Assembly: GCA_026625165.1 (NCBI GenBank)
Contig: CP112999.1
Span: forward strand, 744,001-808,000
Source: Methanoregula sp.
GTDB lineage: Archaea; Halobacteriota; Methanomicrobia; Methanomicrobiales; Methanospirillaceae
Length of the DNA stretch: 64,000 nucleotides
Direction: 5' to 3'
In this document: positions 26,801 to 35,922 of the stretch, piece by piece
How the letters are laid out: every line of letters starts with the position of its first letter
Numbering within the stretch: the first letter of the stretch is position 1
Notes under the pieces: generated by a model
Told to the model about the DNA's origin: nothing
Database searches by the model: none
Seen by the model: only the letters and a program-made list of their open reading frames with translations
Position numbers and translations under genes: made by a program

Positions 26801-28939
26801 ATTAATGGTAATAGGGACAACCGATTTGAGGATTGGGATTTTTTCGCCATGGTGCGTCAGCAAAACTTTCTCAGATTTATCGACCGTCAGTTCCGGATCT
26901 GTAATAGGACATGCCCCGATCTCTGCGGGACAGATATAGCGGTGGCAGACCGAACCGACGATCTGGTCCTTCCGGGCCCCAATCATTCTGGCTGCAACTG
27001 AATTGAGATCGACAATAGTATGGGTTTCTGGATCGATGATTACCACGCCGGCGATCATCGATTCAAGGATCTCTTTTAACCGCCCCTCGCTCTCTGTCAG
27101 ACTGATCTCCAGCCGCTTGCGGTCAGTGATATCCCGGTTGCTCACCCGTCTTCCGACAGCGTTCCCTTCAGCATCGTAGACATGCCGGCAGGCATGACCA
27201 ATCCAGCGCACGGTGCCGTCCCGGTGCATAATCCTGAAATCCTTGGACAATACCTGACGGGTTTCCCATGCGACCCGGTTATGTTCCTGCATTGATGAGA
27301 GATCATCAGGATGTACAATTGTTTCCAAAAGGTTCAGATCTGCAAAAAATTCCTCCGGGGTATAACCCGTGATTCGTTCACAGGACGGGGTCATGTAGAT
27401 GATCTGTTTGTCCTCTGCCTGCCAGTATTCCCAGTCGGAAGTGAAATCTGCTATGGTATGGAACTTTGCTTCACTCTCATAAATCTCCTTTTCAGCGCGT
27501 TTTCGTTCGGTAATATCACGCACAAAGACGATAAACTGCCGTTTTTGAGCCTGAAAAGATACGCTTACTTCGACATCAATTATCCCGCCGTCCTTTGTCC
27601 GGTGCCGGGTCTCAAACCGGTCTGAGCCTGTTTTAAGAATTTTCTGCATGTGCGCAACCGCAGCGTCTTTGCTCTCGTTTGCATCCTGGTCAGAAATGGA
27701 TCTTCCCAGCAGTTCCTCGCGGGAAAACCCGGTCATACGGCAGTAATTGTCGTTTACTTCAATCAGCCGGCCCTTGGCATCAACAAGGTTATAGCCGTCC
27801 CGGGTTGTCCTGAGGAGGGTTGAGTACCATTCCGCATACTCCCTTGATACCTGCCCGGCCTTTTCGCGATCGGTGATATCAATGCCAATTGCAATATAAT
27901 TGCCAGGGGTACCTTTGCTGTCTGGCAGGCCGCGGGTATTCCAGAGGAGGGTCTTTTTCGTCCCGTTTTTGGCAACAATTGTAGACTGAAGGTTCTCAAG
28001 ATAATTGTCACGCTTAATGATCCCCGATATCTTTTCCGTAATTTCCTTACGGTAAATTTTCTCCGGGTAAAGAAGTTTCCAAACAGCGTTTGAACCGGTA
28101 ACTTCGGCGGCCGCATATCCACTGATCTCTTCAGCAGCCTTGTTCCATTCGAGGATCCGGCCACGTGGATCGATCAACATCAGCCAGACGTTCGCATTTT
28201 TAATGATGCTCTCCCGTACATCGGAAAGCCTGCGCATCTCTGAGAGCATGAGCTCGCGATCGGTGATGTCGGTGACCGTCAGGACGACGCGGTGTTCAGG
28301 AAGTGCCCCGGCGGACAGGAGAACCGTTCGCGTCTCTCCGGATTTTTGGACTAGGTGCACTTCGAAATTCCGGGCAAATCCTGCGGAACTGATTAAGTCC
28401 GAACACCGGATCAGCTCCTGCCGTTCATGCCAGATTGTATCGAGGGGTTGGTTGACCAGCTCGTCTGTCGTATATCCCAGCATGCCGGCACCACGGCGGT
28501 TCACCTCCGTAATCATTCGCAGGGGCATATCGACAACGAAGATACCGTCCTCGGAGTTAGCAATAATGGTGTTGCGCTCCAGTTCCCTTTTTTTGAGGGT
28601 TTCAGAAAGGTACGAAACTACCGCTGCGATCCCGACAAAGACAACAAACCGGACAAGAGCTCCGGCTATAACCTCCATGTCCGGGAACACAAAAAATGTG
28701 ACAAGGGCGACGTAGAGCAGCCCGAGCACGGCAGACAGGATTACACCTTTTTTATGGTAATGGTACGCAAGCAGGATGATCGGGAAATAATACAGGTGCA
28801 TGAAGATGATCGTGATGCCATGCGCGAGACAATAGACCGTAAAGAGAAGAATAAGGACAGAAGTGCTAAGGAGAAGGACCCTCCACCCGTTTTCCGTTAA
28901 TAAGGATCCGGATTCCCGGGTACCGGTCATACCAGTCAT
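23870..28939 (-). CDS. Giant membrane sensor kinase: about nine PAS, one GAF, HisKA_2
   Basis: The 1689-residue protein opens with about four membrane helices (residues 18-118), including HGITIIFMHLYYFPIILLAYH. About eight PAS domains follow in tandem, most closed by a PAC-like VRDITERK-type motif. Then come a coiled linker, a GAF domain with a cysteine-rich stretch (CEKGC, VCRDRTRC), and a ninth PAS. The C-terminus has the HisKA_2 box REVHHRVRNNFQIIISLL and an HATPase domain (NELVSNSLKHAF, DNGVGFGKDF). Many inputs, perhaps redox or gas ligands, probably converge on one output. It is the second gene of a leftward operon, 27 bp after the 496-residue kinase. ATG at 28930 is an alternative start. 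No receiver gene is adjacent. Confidence 0.92.
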   Translation of the reverse strand: MTGMTGTRESGSLLTENGWRVLLLSTSVLILLFTVYCLAHGITIIFMHLYYFPIILLAYHYHKKGVILSAVLGLLYVALVTFFVFPDMEVIAGALVRFVVFVGIAAVVSYLSETLKKRELERNTIIANSEDGIFVVDMPLRMITEVNRRGAGMLGYTTDELVNQPLDTIWHERQELIRCSDLISSAGFARNFEVHLVQKSGETRTVLLSAGALPEHRVVLTVTDITDRELMLSEMRRLSDVRESIIKNANVWLMLIDPRGRILEWNKAAEEISGYAAAEVTGSNAVWKLLYPEKIYRKEITEKISGIIKRDNYLENLQSTIVAKNGTKKTLLWNTRGLPDSKGTPGNYIAIGIDITDREKAGQVSREYAEWYSTLLRTTRDGYNLVDAKGRLIEVNDNYCRMTGFSREELLGRSISDQDANESKDAAVAHMQKILKTGSDRFETRHRTKDGGIIDVEVSVSFQAQKRQFIVFVRDITERKRAEKEIYESEAKFHTIADFTSDWEYWQAEDKQIIYMTPSCERITGYTPEEFFADLNLLETIVHPDDLSSMQEHNRVAWETRQVLSKDFRIMHRDGTVRWIGHACRHVYDAEGNAVGRRVSNRDITDRKRLEISLTESEGRLKEILESMIAGVVIIDPETHTIVDLNSVAARMIGARKDQIVGSVCHRYICPAEIGACPITDPELTVDKSEKVLLTHHGEKIPILKSVVPITINERPHLLESFIDISDLKQAESTLRESEEKYRAFFNTSRDCVFITTADGRWVDLNDGAVELFGYGSREELLQVNIRDLYANPGERTRHIDIIRQKGFTRDFPIELRKKDGSVINTLITSVVRKDKNGNVVGFQGTVRDITEKKATQDRIEVLLHLQEEQLRIINTSPAVAFLWKAEENWPVEMVSRNISQFGYSVNDFVSGSVLYSSIIHPDDLGQVAAEVEYNSKNNIDEFKQIYRIFGKDRSEYWIDDYTHIRRDKDGKITHYEGIVIDITERKMVEKALAQSEYRYRILAESAQDVIFIINPDLKFSYMNSFGADQFGKSPGELTGMLLQALFPQETFEKISAIIHQVVERGKTQHIEMEIPLPSSHRWYDTHFVPLLDKDGDVFSILGISRDITELKDKETALKKAHDELEMRVRERTAELAHVNIELEDEITERKRINEHITKLSAVKEGLLAALSLNEKLKLITEGVVEIFNADFARIWMTRDSDLCEKGCQHAAVTEGPHVCRDRTRCLHLMASSGRYTHIDGGHRRVPMGAYKIGRVATAEHPGFVTNDVINDPRVHDHEWARSLGLVSFAGYRLSSAEGRPIGVIALFSKNKIEPWEEKLLEDIASTASQVILKGMADDALKESEERFRSLVETTSDFVWEVNQDGKFIYVSPKVRDLLGYEPEEVIGKTPFDLMPPDEAEKTGKIFLEIVAGQKFIVGLESINLHKDGQRVVFETNGVPFFDTNRNLLGYRGIARDITGRKAAEEQIVKSLHEKEFLLREVHHRVRNNFQIIISLLSLQSRSIGDEVCAAAMQESQNRIRAMAFVHEKLYTSQDLAKIELEPYIKYLTTQLFTLFKVPPRTIGLVIDATNIFADINTTIPFGLIVNELVSNSLKHAFPGGRKGEISISVRDDKKGLTLSYRDNGVGFGKDFDWRTTDTLGFKLIIGLVEQLDGTIEQQPGEGTRFEITIKRKTDEKGKTHGTFNPVPE

Positions 28940-28966
28940 CCTCTCCTTTTGTCATTGGGAACATCA

Positions 28967-30457
28967 TCAGGAAGCTGCATCATGATTGCCCCCCTGACCC
29001 GGCCTTTTTGGGATAATGATCTTAAATGTCGTCCCGCCTGACCGGTCAAGTTCGATTGTGCCCTGTAACTGTTCCACAAGGGAGATCACCAGCCTGAGCC
29101 CGAGGGATTTGGCATTGCGCCAGTCGAAATCTGCCGGGATACCGGGGCCGGTGTCATGAACTGTCAGCACAAGGGCACTTTCGTCCCGCCTGATGGTAAC
29201 AGTGAGTTCTCCCTTTTCTCCTTCCGGAAATGCGTGTTTGAGCGAGTTCGAGACGAGTTCATTCATGATCAGGCCTATCGGGATCGCCTGATTGATGTCC
29301 ACTTTTACGTCCCCTGCATCGAAAGCCAGCCGCACCATCTGCGGGTTTACCCCATAAAACCCGAACAGGTTGTCGATAAGATACCGCAGGTAATCTGCAA
29401 GGGCAACCGAGGAAAGATTTTCCGAACGGTAGAGCCGTTCATGCACGAGCGCCATCGCCTTGATACGGTTCTGGCTCTCTTTTAACGCATTCAGCACATT
29501 TTCATCGGTGATATAACGCGACTGGAGGGAGAGGAGGCTTGCAATAATCTGCAGGTTGTTCTTTACCCGGTGATGAATCTCCTTTAACAGGATCTCTTTT
29601 TCCTTAAGTGAGGCGAGGACTACCTTTTCCATCTGCTTGCGCTCGGTGACATCACGAAAAATGCCGCGGGTGTATGTTGGTTTTCCATTAACAAACCGAC
29701 AATTTGCATTTCCCTCGACAGAGACCTTTTTGCCATCCTTGCTGATGAAAACAGCATCAATATCGCGAATATTCTCTCCGGACAATACGCGTTTAAAGGC
29801 TTCCATGCAATGTGACAGGGAATCCGGATGGACAAAATCCATCAATGATAAGTGAGGGATGTCTTTTTCCGAATAACCAAGCGTTTTTTTCCATGCCTTG
29901 TTGACATATTCAATTTTCCCTTCGGGCGTGACGCTCTGTATTAAATCGGTTGCATTATCGATGAAATCCTGATATTTCTCTTCGATTTCCCTCAATGCTT
30001 CTTTGGACCGCTTGCGCCCGGTAATATCCCGGACAACAGATAGCACCCGCCTCTTTCCGCCAAACTGGATGACATGTGCATTGACCTCGACAGGGATGAT
30101 GACCCCGTCTTTTCTTTTGTGTTCTGTTTCAAACAGGGCTGAACCATGGGTTGCAAGCTCCGCTATGATCTGCTTAAGGGGCCGGCTGTGGTAATCCGTG
30201 GTAAAGTCAAGCGGGGTGCGGCTGAGGAATTCTTCTTTTGAATACTGCAGCATCCGGCATGCAACCTCATTTACCTCAATGAACCGGCCCGGGCTCCCGT
30301 CATCCAGAATTTCATGGATGTGAATCGCGTCGTTTATCTTGTCGAATATCTCGCGGAATTTTTCCTCCCTTTCAGATGCTGCTTTTTCTGCTGCGGGATG
30401 TACAGGTACCTGCCTGTTTTTCGTGTTTTCTGCCGGCATTCTCCGAATATCATCCAT
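28967..30457 (-). CDS. Soluble PAS sensor kinase, HisKA_2 type
   Basis: This 496-residue kinase lacks membrane segments, so it is cytosolic. Two PAS domains (about residues 25-150 and 160-280) end in SVVRDITGRKR and IFRDVTERKQ. The HisKA_2 box KEIHHRVKNNLQIIASLL and the HATPase motifs NELVSNSLKHAF and HDTGPGIPADF follow. A GGGGAAAAGAG ribosome-binding stretch precedes the ATG; ATG at 30439 is an alternative. It is the first gene of a two-kinase operon with the 1689-residue kinase. It may phosphorylate the same target, but no target can be named. Confidence 0.9.
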   Translation of the reverse strand: MDDIRRMPAENTKNRQVPVHPAAEKAASEREEKFREIFDKINDAIHIHEILDDGSPGRFIEVNEVACRMLQYSKEEFLSRTPLDFTTDYHSRPLKQIIAELATHGSALFETEHKRKDGVIIPVEVNAHVIQFGGKRRVLSVVRDITGRKRSKEALREIEEKYQDFIDNATDLIQSVTPEGKIEYVNKAWKKTLGYSEKDIPHLSLMDFVHPDSLSHCMEAFKRVLSGENIRDIDAVFISKDGKKVSVEGNANCRFVNGKPTYTRGIFRDVTERKQMEKVVLASLKEKEILLKEIHHRVKNNLQIIASLLSLQSRYITDENVLNALKESQNRIKAMALVHERLYRSENLSSVALADYLRYLIDNLFGFYGVNPQMVRLAFDAGDVKVDINQAIPIGLIMNELVSNSLKHAFPEGEKGELTVTIRRDESALVLTVHDTGPGIPADFDWRNAKSLGLRLVISLVEQLQGTIELDRSGGTTFKIIIPKRPGQGGNHDAAS

Positions 30458-30608
30458 TGTCTCTTTTCCCCGGCATTTTTTGCTCTTTTTTTACCCCAGA
30501 TTAATTGTTGAGGATTTTAATGCCATCCATATATATGTATGGGAAACTGATCCTGTTTGTTTATAGTTTCGTCACATTTATGATTCGCCAACCCTGATCT
30601 TCTCCATT

Positions 30609-31316
30609 GTGTTTGGGCGATACGAAGGGGATATTTCCTATACGGATAATTTTGTCACCATACATCTTGAACGGTCTGCAGAGATCCCGCGGTACATCCG
30701 TTCGTGCTGCGGGGAGACCGTTGAGAAGATCCTGCCTTCCGGCAGGGGTACCATCATCATCAACCCGGTAGAGCCGGTGAACCTTCCGCTCCCCCTGACC
30801 CGCCTGCTCGAGATTGCATTCCCCGCAACTGCCATTCCCCCCCAGTCAGAACAGCAGGTGTTCCTGACATTTCCTGTCGAGATGGGGGTGTTCCTTGAAG
30901 CTGGCGGTGACCTCCACGTTCTTGATATCTTCTCAAAGACCCCCACGAAGTATTCGCTCTATGGCTCGCCCGGTGACGGGCAGATCACCCGGTTTTACCA
31001 GAGCAGAATTTTTGGAAAAATACCGGTCGTCGACCATTTTTCGGAGGGAGTACTCGCGCTGACGCTTAAAAACACCTCGGCACGGACTATCGAGGTATCA
31101 CGTGCTGTTTTTGACAGTCACAGCATGCACATCTTCTACGGGGAGTATGTTGCGATGACAGCAGTCATGGAGCTGTATTCACCCATGATTGCCCGGACAT
31201 CCGTTGATGAGAAGCCCGCGGTTTCGGGCATGAGCCCGTGCATCGAGCTCTACATGGCACGCAGGATCCCGGCTGTGCATGGCAGGGGGCACCTCATGGA
31301 GTTTGGTGTGGCATGA
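30609..31316 (+). CDS. DUF432-family protein
   Basis: The 235-residue soluble protein matches the archaeal DUF432 family in my reading, with the PVEPVNLPLPLTRLLEIAF and EVSRAVFDSHSMHIFYG stretches. Its function is not known. It starts at a GTG and its stop overlaps the start of a mechanosensitive channel gene by ATGA, so the two are translated together. That coupling suggests a channel accessory or regulator, which is inference. It is divergent from the two-kinase operon, about 150 bp away. Confidence 0.75.
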   Translation: MFGRYEGDISYTDNFVTIHLERSAEIPRYIRSCCGETVEKILPSGRGTIIINPVEPVNLPLPLTRLLEIAFPATAIPPQSEQQVFLTFPVEMGVFLEAGGDLHVLDIFSKTPTKYSLYGSPGDGQITRFYQSRIFGKIPVVDHFSEGVLALTLKNTSARTIEVSRAVFDSHSMHIFYGEYVAMTAVMELYSPMIARTSVDEKPAVSGMSPCIELYMARRIPAVHGRGHLMEFGVA

Positions 31317-32200
31317 TTCCGGTCAACGTTTCCGCGCTGGGCGGAATGGATGCACAAAGCATGATCTACCTGATCCAGTCTGATGAGAACCTTGTGGGAA
31401 CGGCAAGCCCTGTCGAACTTGTTGGGTTTATTCTTGCCATTATCATCGCATATATCGCCGGTATCTTTGCAGCCTATTACCTCAAGCGGCATTTCTCCCA
31501 CCGTGTAAAAAAAGAACACCTCGATTTCTGGATCAGGGTCGTGCGGATCCTTTTTGTACTGGCTGCAATGGCGATCACCGTTCCCCCCTTCTTTGATGCC
31601 GGGCTGATTATAGTGTTCTGGATCCTCATCGGGTCGCTTGCCGTTTTTGCGCTTGCCGGGCAGAAAGTCATTGCAAATGCTGTCGCCGGTGTTGCCCTCA
31701 TGTATGAGCGCCCGTTTGCCAGAGGCGATTTTATTTGTGTCGGCGAGACGTCCGGCACGGTTGTCTCCATCACCCTGTTTGCCACTATGGTCAGGACGGT
31801 TCGCGGAGTAACCGTCCACATCCCGAACGACCAGGTCTACACGACTGCGAGCAGCAACTACTACAGCAATGCAGCCCGCCGGTACGATTACGAAATAAAT
31901 ATCCGGTACCGTGACGACAGCGGACGGGCGGTATCCATCATTAAAGAGGCCCTGGACAGATTTACCTTTGTACTAAAAAACCCGGTACCCGAGGTCTTTG
32001 TCAGCGACCTTGCACAGAGCAGCGTTACCATCAAGATCAGGGCCTGGTTCCCTTCGGTATGGGCTAACACGCAGGATGACGTGTCGTCCCTGACCGATCT
32101 CCTCCCGCAGCTCAAAACTGCCCTTGAGAGAGCAGGCATCGAAATACCGTTCCCGCAGCGTACGGTATGGTTCGGGAATGAGATGCACCCGAAAAAATAG
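31313..32200 (+). CDS. MscS-type mechanosensitive channel
   Basis: The roughly 295-residue protein has three to four membrane helices in the first 130 residues. The pore helix and hinge region, with ALAGQKVIANAVAGVAL, and the beta domain GDFICVGETSGTVVSITLF with PNDQV follow. The C-terminal alpha/beta domain ends at IPFPQRTVWF, the standard MscS end. Such channels release solutes on hypo-osmotic shock. The start at 31313 overlaps the DUF432 stop. The frame extends upstream to 31238 inside DUF432 but without a start signal. Confidence 0.9.
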   Translation: MIPVNVSALGGMDAQSMIYLIQSDENLVGTASPVELVGFILAIIIAYIAGIFAAYYLKRHFSHRVKKEHLDFWIRVVRILFVLAAMAITVPPFFDAGLIIVFWILIGSLAVFALAGQKVIANAVAGVALMYERPFARGDFICVGETSGTVVSITLFATMVRTVRGVTVHIPNDQVYTTASSNYYSNAARRYDYEINIRYRDDSGRAVSIIKEALDRFTFVLKNPVPEVFVSDLAQSSVTIKIRAWFPSVWANTQDDVSSLTDLLPQLKTALERAGIEIPFPQRTVWFGNEMHPKK

Positions 32201-32254
32201 TGAAAACTGACATGAGAATATGTTTGGGATTTTGGTATTACCGGCCCGGCATAT

Positions 32255-32488
32255 TCATTCGTACCCGTCCCGGTTTATGCCAAAAAAACTGATGCCAAAT
32301 ATTTTCTCGATCCCGTACAGGATGGCAAAAAAGAGCACTGCATAGAGGATAAAGCTGACCAGAAATCTGGGCCATCCACCGATACCGGCTGCAGTTACAA
32401 TAAGGTTTGAGAGCCAGTCGGCGATGATGATTGCCGCAAGAATTCCGGCAAAAAACACAACCCATTTTTTGACCGTTTTAAAATCCAT
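32255..32488 (-). CDS. Small two-helix membrane protein
   Basis: The 77 residues form two hydrophobic helices, WVVFFAGILAAIIIADWLSNLIV and FLVSFILYAVLFFAILYGI, each flanked by charged residues. No family is recognised. It lies tail-to-tail with the mechanosensitive channel gene and divergent from an acyltransferase gene. Length and topology suggest a small integral membrane protein, perhaps a subunit of another complex. Confidence 0.6.
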   Translation of the reverse strand: MDFKTVKKWVVFFAGILAAIIIADWLSNLIVTAAGIGGWPRFLVSFILYAVLFFAILYGIEKIFGISFFGINRDGYE

Positions 32489-32589
32489 GTAAATCTATCG
32501 GTGCGGAACCTATTAAAAGATTAAAAGGGGACCCCTGCGCAACCACACCGTAGCACAATGCTCATCTCCTATGGGCATGATTACACTGT

Positions 32590-33348
32590 ATGGCAGATCA
32601 GACTGACGGGAAAGAGACCGCAAAGTTGCTGGATGAACTCACCGGGATCATAAAGACCGGCCTTGATGCGAAAAAGACCGCATCCGTCCTGTACCGGATA
32701 GGGTGCCCGGTGCCCGAGGAATCACTGCTTGAAGAGATCAGGCTTTATGCCGAATACCTCCCGATAGCAAATGAGTACCCCTTCACCGATGAACAGCGGT
32801 ACCTGCACTTTTTATGGGAAGCAATGGAACGCTCGCCCCTGTGCCTTGCAACAAACTTTGCATTCCCTTTCCGGAGGGTGCTGGCAAAAAAGCTGTTCAG
32901 GAAGTGCGGCAAAAACTTCTGCTGCGAGAACGGGGTGAGGTTCAATTTCGGGCAGTTCATTGAATCGGGCGATAATGTGTTCATGAACGCAGGTACGTTC
33001 ATCGACAGCAAGGGGGGCGTCACCATCGGCAGCTCAGTCGGTATCGGGGAATATGTGCGCATCCTCACCCATACCCACTCCGAGTCCAACCATGAGGAGC
33101 GGACGTACGGGCGCGTGTTCATCGGGGATTATGCAAAGATTTACTCCGGTGCTACTATCCTCTACGGGATTAAGATCGGCGACCAGGCGATTGTTGCCGC
33201 AGGAGCAGTCGTCACCAAGGACGTACCGGCAAACCATGTCGTTGCCGGCATCCCTGCAGAGGTGATCCGCGAGCGGCATACCGAGGGAAAACGACGGGAG
33301 CAGCTGAACCACCGCTGGCTTTTTAAAAGCGCATTCCAGCAGGATTGA
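32590..33348 (+). CDS. Left-handed beta-helix acyltransferase
   Basis: The 252-residue protein has an N-terminal helical part of about 100 residues and then hexapeptide repeats of the left-handed beta helix (FIDSKGGVTIGSSVGIGEYV, KIYSGATILYGIKIGDQAIV). The likely catalytic histidine lies in RILTHTHSESN. The C-terminal AGAVVTKDVPANHVVAGIPA is typical of acetyltransferases acting on sugars. The acceptor is unknown. It is not linked to any sugar-pathway gene in this window. Confidence 0.85.
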   Translation: MADQTDGKETAKLLDELTGIIKTGLDAKKTASVLYRIGCPVPEESLLEEIRLYAEYLPIANEYPFTDEQRYLHFLWEAMERSPLCLATNFAFPFRRVLAKKLFRKCGKNFCCENGVRFNFGQFIESGDNVFMNAGTFIDSKGGVTIGSSVGIGEYVRILTHTHSESNHEERTYGRVFIGDYAKIYSGATILYGIKIGDQAIVAAGAVVTKDVPANHVVAGIPAEVIRERHTEGKRREQLNHRWLFKSAFQQD

Positions 33349-33569
33349 TTGCCACTGGTGTAAAACCCTCATTTATTTTTACACTTTTTGTATGCGTTCC
33401 CTGCCGGAGACGGAAGTTCCGGTTTATATGCAGATACCCTTTTTAAAAAGCAGCACAGGTAATTCATGGGTTCGCCGATAAACAGGCATATAAAAGATTA
33501 CGATATATCTCTGGATATTAAGGTCATTTCCATGAGCGCTCAAAATTATATCTTTCGGATGGTGAACAC

Positions 33570-35732
33570 ATGATCATTTTTGTAAGTGATAACCCGGAAC
33601 GGGCTGAAGGTCTCCTTACCCACCTCAAACAGAAAGGGTACCTCTATTCGGTTGTTTCGGATGAAAAAAAAGCGCTCGATGCCATCAGGACGGACCGTGC
33701 AAACCTGATCCTGATCGATACCGGGTGCGCATCGTTTCATGGCTTTACACTCTGTAAAACAATCAAGGAGGATGAGGCACAAAAGGACCTCCCCGTCCTG
33801 CTGCTGACAGATCTCTGTGATGTCAGCGTGCTTCTTGCGGTGCTGGATTCCCGCGCAGATGCTTTTATTCCGAAACCCGCCGACCCGGAGGCCCTGCTCT
33901 CTGCCATCGATGACCTTGTGAAGGCGCACGAAGCAGAAAAGCCGCAGCCATCAGTAAGGACGCGGTTTGTAGTGTCCCACGAGGGGTGCGATTACTCGGT
34001 CTATGCCGACCGCAGGCAGCTCCTTGAATTCCTGCTTTCCACGTTCGAGATTGCCGTCCGCATCCGCCATGAACAGGAGAGGATGCAGGATGAACTGCAG
34101 GGGGCGATAAAGGAACTCAGCGAACGGCTCCTCGCCGTCACAGGTGAACGGGACGCAACGGTAAAGAACCTTCATATGGAGGTTGAGGAGCGGACGAAAA
34201 CAATCAACAGGCTCAATGCCGCCCTGCAGGCAAAAGACCAGCAGGAAACCCTGTTGCGCACGCAATCCGACAAGTTCCTGCAGGATCTCGCGGAAAAGGG
34301 GACGGCGCTCGAGAGCACACGGCGCTTGCTTGAAGAAGAGAGCCGTATGGCTGCTGCCCTCAAAGAACAGGTTGCCGCACTTAACAAAGAGAGAGAGAGC
34401 ATACAGCAGGAACAAAAAGAGCGACTTGAAGATCTTGCCGTGAATGTTGAACGCCTCAACTCGGAAATTTCCTCAAAGTCGACAGCGCTTGCACAGGAAC
34501 AACTGGCCAGAAAAGGCCTTGAAGAGCAACTGGTCCTGACAGGCGGGGCATTGAAACAGGAACAGGAAAAGAACCGGGCAATTTCTGAAGAACTCGCATC
34601 AGCCGCTTCAGCGCGGGAGGCAGAGGCACTGGGCCGGGTAAAGCTTGAAGAGGATGCACAGAATCTCCGGCGGGAACTGGATGCAAGGGAGAAGGAGTCC
34701 CATGATCGGATCAGTCATGTGAGCCAGAGCCTTGCCGACATGCAGTCAGCACTGATCCAGGCACAGGATCGGCTTTCGGACGAAACCGTGGCAAACCGGG
34801 AACTCCGGGAACAGGTCGCCATTCTTACGTGTGAACGCGACCGGTTAGCCCAGTCTCACGAGGTATTCTCAGACTCTCAGGGAAAGGCACAGGCAGATCT
34901 TGAAGCGCAGTTCCATACCCTTGAGCAGGAGCAGTGCCTCCTTACAGCAGCCGAAACCGAGCGGGAAGAGCTCCGCGCAAAGTATGCAAACGTTCAGCAG
35001 TTTCTCGATTCAGCATCACGGGACATCGGCCTGCTGACCGCCGCGTTATCTGAAGAGAAGGAGAAACACAAATCCGCAGAAGACCGTCTGAACGCTGCTG
35101 TACGTGAGATGGAAGAGAAAGATCGCGTCATTCATGCTCTCACAAAAGGGCGTACAACCCTCACCGGTGAACCCGGCGGACAAAAGACGCAGTCGGCCGG
35201 AGTGATTGAGCTGCCCCCGGCCCCTTCACCACGACAGGAGCAGGCCGGGGATCAAACGCGGAAGCCGGATGATGATATTCCCGGGCCATCTCATGATCCC
35301 GCCGGACAACAAGAGCAGGAGCCTCTCCTCCCTTCGCCTTCCGTCAAGTTGCAGCTCCCGGAACCGTCACCGCCGGCCATGCTTCCAGAAACTCCTGCAC
35401 CGGCCCCTGAAGGAGTGGGGGCAGAGCCACAAAAGTCCCCATCCGTTCCTGATGAAAGGGGGGCCGAACCAAAGACTGCCGAAACAATTCCCACACCACC
35501 CCCTCTTCGGCAACCGGCAGACTGGAGCATGAACCGCAACCTCTGGTTTGACATGATCAAATGGGTCCATCACACCGACAAGGTCCCCGAAGACAAGCGC
35601 AAGTCCCTTCTTTCAGACTTGATGAAAATGAGCAGGCTCGTGCAGCAGGGCAGGCACCTTACCAACCGGCAGGAGACAGAGATACGCACGCTCCTTGCAA
35701 AGATGAAGGCGCTGGGTTACCTTTTCCCGTAA
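33570..35732 (+). CDS. Receiver domain fused to a long coiled coil
   Basis: This 720-residue protein begins with a receiver domain (1-120). The phosphoacceptor aspartate lies in LILIDTGCASFHGF, the N-terminal acidic residue in FVSDNPERAE, and the conserved lysine in FIPKPADPEALL. Residues of about 160-530 form an almost unbroken coiled coil with EERTKTINRLN-type heptads. A proline-rich low-complexity linker (about 545-650) follows, then a compact helical C-terminus, LWFDMIKWVHHTDKVPEDKR to the end. No output domain is recognised. It could be a scaffold responding to one of the orphan kinases upstream. A GGATGGTGA stretch precedes the ATG. Confidence 0.75.
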   Translation: MIIFVSDNPERAEGLLTHLKQKGYLYSVVSDEKKALDAIRTDRANLILIDTGCASFHGFTLCKTIKEDEAQKDLPVLLLTDLCDVSVLLAVLDSRADAFIPKPADPEALLSAIDDLVKAHEAEKPQPSVRTRFVVSHEGCDYSVYADRRQLLEFLLSTFEIAVRIRHEQERMQDELQGAIKELSERLLAVTGERDATVKNLHMEVEERTKTINRLNAALQAKDQQETLLRTQSDKFLQDLAEKGTALESTRRLLEEESRMAAALKEQVAALNKERESIQQEQKERLEDLAVNVERLNSEISSKSTALAQEQLARKGLEEQLVLTGGALKQEQEKNRAISEELASAASAREAEALGRVKLEEDAQNLRRELDAREKESHDRISHVSQSLADMQSALIQAQDRLSDETVANRELREQVAILTCERDRLAQSHEVFSDSQGKAQADLEAQFHTLEQEQCLLTAAETEREELRAKYANVQQFLDSASRDIGLLTAALSEEKEKHKSAEDRLNAAVREMEEKDRVIHALTKGRTTLTGEPGGQKTQSAGVIELPPAPSPRQEQAGDQTRKPDDDIPGPSHDPAGQQEQEPLLPSPSVKLQLPEPSPPAMLPETPAPAPEGVGAEPQKSPSVPDERGAEPKTAETIPTPPPLRQPADWSMNRNLWFDMIKWVHHTDKVPEDKRKSLLSDLMKMSRLVQQGRHLTNRQETEIRTLLAKMKALGYLFP

Positions 35733-35752
35733 AAATCAAAAACCATCCAAAA

Positions 35753-35760
35753 TTTTTTTT
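35753..35760 (+). terminator. T8 tract after the coiled-coil gene
   Basis: A run of eight T begins 21 bp after the stop of the receiver/coiled-coil gene, preceded by a weak A-rich stretch. Archaeal polymerase stops at such T runs, so this is a probable transcription end. Confidence 0.45.
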
Positions 35761-35922
35761 GTGACAACAGGCAAAATCCGCGTTTTTCTCACGGTCGGAT
35801 TTTCTCCCGGTTGAAAAACGATAACGGCGATAAAAAAATTACCATTGGGATGCCGTTCATCCGTTAAGGAAACCTATTTAGCATGCCATGGGATAATGCA
35901 CCAATGAGCAAGGAGGCATACC

